DNA from: Amphimedon queenslandica
Lineage: Eukaryota > Porifera > Demospongiae > Haplosclerida > Niphatidae
DNA length: 32,919 nt
NCBI RefSeq assembly: GCF_000090795.2
Contig: NW_003546294.1
Location: forward strand, 305,796-338,714
Direction of reading: 5' to 3'
Below are positions 22,363 through 32,919 of this stretch, in pieces. How positions within the stretch are numbered: position 1 is the first letter of the stretch; every line of letters begins with the position of its first letter. The notes under the pieces are model-generated. The model was not told the DNA's origin and did not search any database. It saw only the letters and a list, made by a program, of their open reading frames with translations. A program made the translations under genes and the position numbers.

Positions 22363-22979
22363 TATTAGGAGTTGAGGCACGCAATGATGGATATTTAGAG
22401 TCTCAAGTTACTATAACAATGCCAGGAAGTCATACTAGAACACCAAGCAATCCTGCCAGCCCTGCTCCCTCCCTGTACTCTTTTGTTGGTGTAAGTACAC
22501 ATATACTGTAGCTTGTGATGTTTCCTAAATTTTCTTTTCCTGCCTTGATGTTAATTAGATTATAGTAGCACTATAGTAAGGGCATTTCAATTGCATTTCC
22601 AATACATGATGCACTTTTAATTTAAACACATGATATTTATTATTATTTTTGAAGCAAAGCTAGGCCATAAAATGTGGCCAAAATTTTGTAATAAATGTAG
22701 CTGAAAAATTAAGCAAGCTCATGATAATAATAATTATTTTTGTCTTTTTCTACTAATAGACACCAAACCCTCATTCTCCTTATTCTATGATGAGCAGTGG
22801 AGTAAGTCAATTATTAAATTTGTTATTATTCTTATTATTCATAGTCTTCTCGTCAGTTCAATGGTACTCCTGATTTGACTGGGTTCCCTATTCCTGATCT
22901 TGGCCCATCGCTAGGTTTAAATCAAGCCAGTTCCTTTGACGAATTATTTGATGGCTCAATTCCTCCTCCTTCTAACTAA
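12965..22979 (+). CDS. STAT: STAT transcription factor, STAT5-like, complete, 803 aa
   Basis: Twenty-one coding exons, all in frame: 12965-13092, 15575-15656, 15745-15813, 15939-16043, 16102-16179, 16232-16313, 16361-16479, 16852-17058, 17305-17411, 17732-17800, 17850-17915, 17963-18004, 18990-19215, 19616-19708, 19755-19896, 20251-20401, 20705-20829, 21359-21580, 22369-22490, 22760-22801 and 22845-22979. Domains: N-domain 1-125 ([19 protein letters not shown]), coiled coil ~130-325, DNA-binding ~330-490 ([37 protein letters not shown]), linker to ~588 ([13 protein letters not shown]) and SH2 589-700 ([14 protein letters not shown]615 for phosphotyrosine; [14 protein letters not shown]). Y713 in NDGYLESQV matches the activating Tyr694 of STAT5A. 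The tail is short and ends with [16 protein letters not shown], a possible acidic activation motif. STATs dimerise by SH2-pTyr contact and move to the nucleus. Closest recognised relative is vertebrate STAT5 (794 aa). Confidence 0.97.
13103..13120 (+). repeat. (CA)n microsatellite in STAT intron 1
   Basis: A short AC/CA run 11 nt after the exon 1 donor. Confidence 0.8.
13121..15170. other. Body of STAT intron 1, no gene seen
   Basis: AT-rich intronic DNA with scattered ACATGT/TACATGTA palindromes. Open frames at 13802-14047 and on the minus strand are short, with no family resemblance. Exon 1 (...QMW) joins directly to exon 2 (SDIDPD...) as in STAT5 (W-DSIDLD), so no exon is expected here. 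Confidence 0.7.
15177..15369. mobile_element. MITE-like element, family B copy 2
   Basis: Left end ACCGTATAAGTGATTTTTTT pairs with right end TAAAAAACCACTTATACGG. Internal blocks match 8314-8500. It abuts the family C element without a spacer. Confidence 0.8.
15368..15555. mobile_element. MITE-like element, family C copy 1
   Basis: Left end GATCTGGAAATTTTTACTG, right end AAATTTCCTGATCTACGGTA. Internal TTACATGCC and ACATGACACAGTCTTA recur at 18051-18222. It ends only 19 nt before STAT exon 2. Confidence 0.75.
15672..15714 (+). repeat. (ATT)n microsatellite filling half of STAT intron 2
   Basis: About 14 ATT units inside an intron of only 88 nt (15657-15744). Confidence 0.9.
17474..17630 (+). 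repeat. 52-bp minisatellite made of ACATGT palindromes, three units
   Basis: ACTAATGTACATG begins at 17474, 17526 and 17578, an exact 52-bp period. Each unit is mostly tandem TACATG steps, self-complementary on both strands. It lies in STAT intron 9. Confidence 0.9.
18051..18222. mobile_element. MITE-like element, family C copy 2 (degraded)
   Basis: CTGGAAATTTTTACTGTGA at the left and CACAGAAATTTCCTGATTTA at the right. The interior matches 15368-15555. In STAT intron 12, 46 nt after exon 12. Confidence 0.7.
18422..18772 (-). other. Antisense 116-codon open frame in STAT intron 12, coding status doubtful
   Basis: Open for 116 codons in an intron otherwise rich in stops. It starts with a direct repeat (AGAAGCATTAAAGGA occurs twice, 18 nt apart), giving [17 protein letters not shown] second frame over the same repeat reads as a helical [17 protein letters not shown]. 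No family recognised and no splice partners found. It may be a decayed exon of another gene. Confidence 0.2.
20983..21180. mobile_element. MITE-like element, family E
   Basis: Left TACCTATAGTGCAAAATTTTC and right GAAAATTTTGTGCTATACGGTA are inverted repeats; ~198 bp in STAT intron 17. Confidence 0.75.
21655..22290 (+). repeat. Two copies of the dispersed ~177-bp repeat group in STAT intron 18
   Basis: Both copies have TTCTCCATTTTTATAA, a CTGATRC...ATATCCTTATGTTGTG-like block and an AAGTTGCT block, at about 21700-21900 and 22050-22250. The same landmarks occur at 25310-25560 and 27160-27420. Confidence 0.6.
22304..22368 (+). repeat. (TTA)n microsatellite forming the 3' splice site of STAT exon 19
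   Basis: About 20 TTA/TAT units run directly into the acceptor ATTATTAG|GAGTTG at 22368/22369. Confidence 0.9.
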
Positions 22980-23436
22980 TAATAATTTCTTTATTCCCCA
23001 TCAGGATACTCATGACTTGTATGTACTTTTATACTATTGCTAGTTCTTCCTCTCTCTCTTTTTCTGTTGGATTTTGTTTTCTCTTATACTACTAATAATA
23101 ATACCTACACACACACACAATTATTATTTTTACCTCCTTTTAGAGGGCTCTCATTAATTTTCTTTTGAATTTTTTTCATGAGGCAATTTTCCCAATGTGA
23201 ATAATAATATTATTGGTAATGAAAAGCATGATTATGGATAGTGAAATGGAAAAAAAGAGATAGTGTCTACATGTGAGAATTAGTGTCTGTGTAAAAAAGG
23301 ATTGTGGTTTAACAAGAATCAGCATGCATGCGTCATAATAATAACAATATCATGTTGTGTTGCATAATTATAGAAAAATAATAATAATGATTAAAACGAA
23401 AAAGAAATTGTACTTATAAACAGCAAAAATGCACAT
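22980..23436. other. Tail-to-tail 3' UTR region of STAT and R3HDM
   Basis: The spacer between the two stops. A minus-strand AATAAA (TTTATT at 22990-22995) lies just beyond the STAT stop and could end R3HDM. No plus-strand AATAAA was seen for STAT; ATTAAA near 23391 is the best substitute. It holds a short (CA)n and AAT runs. Confidence 0.5.
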
Positions 23437-30659
<7,223 letters not shown>

Positions 30660-31190
30660 AATCAATAGAAAGGGAAGAGAGAAGGAGGGAGAGTTATAGA
30701 CAATTGATACTGATAATGCGTCAAATGGACCACAATGATACTGCTAAATGGAATATTAGTGAATGAATAGATGGGATCCCTGAAAATGACAGCTAATGAT
30801 TGTATACATACACAGCATTGATTCTCACCTTGTAATATAATGGGAGTGATTAGTGTTGCACGAAATCAAACACAATTTCTTTATAATAATTGTGATCTAA
30901 ATAATAATTACCTACAATACGAGAGCCTTCCCCATAAAGTCGTACAATTATGGTCCTTTCTTACCAGGAATAAATGCAATGATGATAACATGTGTGAATT
31001 GAAAAGACAATCAAAGAAAACCAACAGACATCACAGAATTATCGGGACATGAAGACTCTTACAGAACGAAAGATCAGTCAGTACTCTCTCTCCCCTCCCT
31101 CTTAGCAGGACGGGGGGGAAGGGAGAAAGGGAGAAAGAGGAGAAGAAAGACAATATTAACACACGCTCGTCACGCTCGCTGAGGTCAGGA
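30660..31190. promoter_or_regulatory. R3HDM 5' leader region and divergent promoter with WDR19
   Basis: On the minus strand ACAAG|GTGAGAAT at 30829/30828 is a good donor, so a non-coding leader exon upstream of the coding start is likely. A purine-rich GGGGGGAAGGGAGAAAGGGAG tract at about 31110-31130 separates it from the WDR19 promoter elements. Confidence 0.45.
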
Positions 31191-31202
31191 GTCTCATGAC
31201 TA

Positions 31203-31223
31203 GTCACATGACAGTCACGTGAG
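31203..31223. promoter_or_regulatory. Two adjacent E-box palindromes (GTCACATGAC, GTCACGTGAG)
   Basis: The 10-bp boxes at 31203-31212 and 31214-31223 have centres 11 bp apart. GTCACGTGA is the core bound by bHLH-ZIP factors of the USF/MITF-TFE type. They lie directly beside the WDR19 X-box-like motif. Confidence 0.55.
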
Positions 31224-31224
31224 A

Positions 31225-31238
31225 CTCACCATGGTTAC
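31225..31238. promoter_or_regulatory. RFX X-box-like motif upstream of WDR19
   Basis: CTCACC-AT-GGTTAC fits GTNRCC(0-3)RGYAAC at 10 of 12 half-site positions. On the other strand the first half-site GTAACC is perfect. It ends 68 nt before the WDR19 ATG, almost the same spacing as in IFT54. Confidence 0.55.
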
Positions 31239-31306
31239 TAATTGGAATTCTATTAATGTAACAGCAATGGCGGTATATTCTTGGTACACCCAAAGAAATT
31301 AAGAAA

Positions 31307-32919
31307 ATGAAGGTATTGTTAGTCATACACTCCTTATTTTTATGTATTTATTGCCTAAAGTTACTGTTTGAGATACCGCAAGAAGTTAAAGGCAAGACTT
31401 ACTTTGCTTGGCAGTCAGTTTTGGGAAATTTTGTGGCTGTAGCTAGGTAAGTTTTTTCTCCCTGATTTTGCCAATACATCATACACTGCAGTGTGTCTAC
31501 TAAAGAAGTCATTATCTACACTCGTCAAGGGAACCTAGTCACAAAAATATCATTACCAGGTTCTTGTACATCACTGGATTGGGATAAGGAAGGGGAACAC
31601 TTGGCAATTGCTCAAGATTTTAGCGGTAGGTGAAGTGTGAGACAAGCAGCCATAATGTAAATTTTATTAAATTTTTTGATACATATTGATGTCCTTATGC
31701 TATGTAAAATGTTTGAGCCGATTCTAAGTGAAATTTTTGAGTTATGTCCATTTTTTTAAAATTCCCAATTTCTGAAAAAATTCCTGTACTTTTAACCCAT
31801 GGTTTTTTTTCCAAAAAATGACTTGAAAATTACCCCAAATTTTTATTACATTTTTTGATGCATATTGATGTCCTTATGCTGTGTAGAAAGTTTGACCTAA
31901 TTTTGACTTCAATTTTTCAAGTTACGGCAATTTTAAGGAAACACCCAAATTCTCAAAAATACCCAAGGCTATAACCCATGGTTTTTTTCAAAAAATGGCT
32001 CCAAAATCACCCTCAATTTTTATTGCATTTTCTGATACATATTGATATTCTTATGCTATGTAGAAAGTTTGAGCTGATGTCGACTAAAATTTTCCAAGTT
32101 ATGACCATTTTTAAAATGGGCCAATTTCCGAAAAAAACTCCTGTACTATGGTTCATGGTTTTTCTGAAAAAATGGCTCCAAAGTCACCCCAATTTTTTAC
32201 ATTTATTACATTTTGGCAGTATCTCAAGTGTGAAACAAGCAGCCATAATATTATCACTAGCTATTGGGTGGGCATATTGTGATTAGTAGTGTTGAGTACT
32301 TCCAATGTATTCTCATCATTTTATCACAAAGTGACACTATTAATTGTAACACATGTTAACCTGGTGTTTAACTGATCAACAAATTTCGATAATCATGTAG
32401 GTACTTTATTTTTATGGAATTCTAATAATCATGAAGTCTCTAAACTCCAAACTGGTCTGAAGTAAGTCTCAATGGGTCAGTAATGTTCATCCTGGGTCAG
32501 TCATTTTGAATATATTACTAGGTCGTTTGATTACGTTAAATCTATGCATGAGTGTATACAAGTGCACTATACTACACTTATGTAAAAAGTTATGCCACTT
32601 TGATGTAGAAAAAATAATATTACTCTCAAGAGTGACTAGGAACACTCAGCAGTGCCTACATGCTCTACATTGTAGTGGAAAAATGAAAAAAAAATTGAAA
32701 ATAAATTTAATCCATTAATTGAAATAATTTAATTTTAGGGAAGGTCTATCTCTGACTCTTTGGGCTAAACACAGCAGCTTACTAGCGATTGGAACTGTTA
32801 AAGGAAACCTAGTGTTGTATAATCACAGAACAAGAAGGTAGTAGTATTCATCCTTCTTCTTTTAATTGTTTACAAGTTGTTTTTGACAGAAAAGTACCAA
32901 TTCTTGGTAAGCACAGTAA
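31307..32919 (+). CDS. WDR19: WDR19 / IFT144, N-terminal part (gene continues past the window)
   Basis: Six exons are visible: 31307-31312, 31361-31446, 31492-31625, 32401-32461, 32739-32837 and 32890 to the window end, giving about 138 residues. The sequence follows human WDR19: TYFAWQSVLGNFVAVA (human QFAWQKTSGNYLAV), LPGSCTSLDWDKEGEHLAIA (LPGNCVAMDWDKDGDVLAV), LFLWNSNNHE (IYLWDANTN), LAIGTVKGNLVLYNHRTRR (LAVGTVKGNLLIYNHQTSR) and KVPILGKHSK. These are the first blades of the N-terminal WD40 propeller. IFT144 is a core subunit of IFT complex A, needed for retrograde transport and cargo entry into cilia. Exon 1 codes only Met-Lys, as the human start MK suggests. An upstream frame (ATG 31231 or 31267, stop at 31302) would be a short uORF. 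Confidence 0.93.
31655..32240 (+). repeat. Three tandem copies of a ~177-bp repeat in WDR19 intron 3
   Basis: The landmark GATRCATATTGATRTYCTTATGC starts at 31678, 31857 and 32034 (periods 179 and 177). Each unit continues with GTAGAAAGTTTGA, AAGTTATG, a CCCATGGTTTTT-like block and AAATCACCCCAATTT. The array is bracketed by near-identical AAGTGTGARACAAGCAGCCATAAT at about 31634-31657 and 32228-32251. Confidence 0.9.

Noticed and set aside
31231-31302. Start of WDR19 at ATG 31231 or 31267
   Set aside because: Both are in one frame that ends at TAA 31300-31302, five bases before the true start. They could at most be a short uORF.

Overview
The window is nuclear DNA of an animal, and a demosponge such as Amphimedon queenslandica fits best. 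That identification is an inference: no species-specific marker was tested. It rests on intron-rich genes with GT-AG introns, many only 43-90 nt long; AT-rich introns and spacers; animal-specific families (a STAT5-like STAT, R3HDM, HSPBAP1) next to a mitochondrial alternative oxidase with the animal-type C-terminus; tight packing of unrelated genes; and many short inverted-repeat elements inside introns. The exon models below were built by hand from splice sites, reading-frame continuity and family similarity. In the seven fully spliced family or PH-domain models every junction keeps frame.

Layout, left to right. (1) 161-586 (+) is the 3' end of a CARD/death-fold gene, tail-to-tail with a small minus-strand gene (791-1168) that encodes a death-fold-like stretch, one membrane segment and a Cys-rich tail. 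(2) HSPBAP1-like JmjC gene (2634-1296, -), head-to-head with IFT54/TRAF3IP1 (2736-6450, +) across 101 bp. (3) Alternative oxidase (6721-9819, +), followed 99 nt later by intronless mitochondrial ribosomal protein S14 (9919-10371, +). (4) A 209-residue PH-domain protein (12245-10451, -), head-to-head with a complete 21-coding-exon STAT gene (12965-22979, +, 803 aa). (5) An R3HDM1/2-like R3H-SUZ protein (30659-23437, -, 1010 aa), tail-to-tail with STAT and head-to-head with WDR19/IFT144 (31307 to the window end, +, N-terminus only).

Two intraflagellar-transport genes (IFT54 in complex B, IFT144 in complex A) lie 25 kb apart. Each has an RFX X-box-like sequence about 67-68 nt upstream of its ATG. 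AOX and MRPS14 are both mitochondrial and unusually close. The other genes have no obvious shared pathway.

Introns hold most of the unexplained structure: at least six families of ~190-220 bp inverted-repeat elements that largely share CCGTATA-like ends on a TA target; a dispersed ~177-bp repeat present as three tandem copies in a WDR19 intron; a 52-bp minisatellite built from ACATGT palindromes in a STAT intron; a ~157-bp duplication that copies part of an R3HDM exon; and a TTA microsatellite that abuts the splice acceptor of the STAT exon carrying the activating tyrosine.
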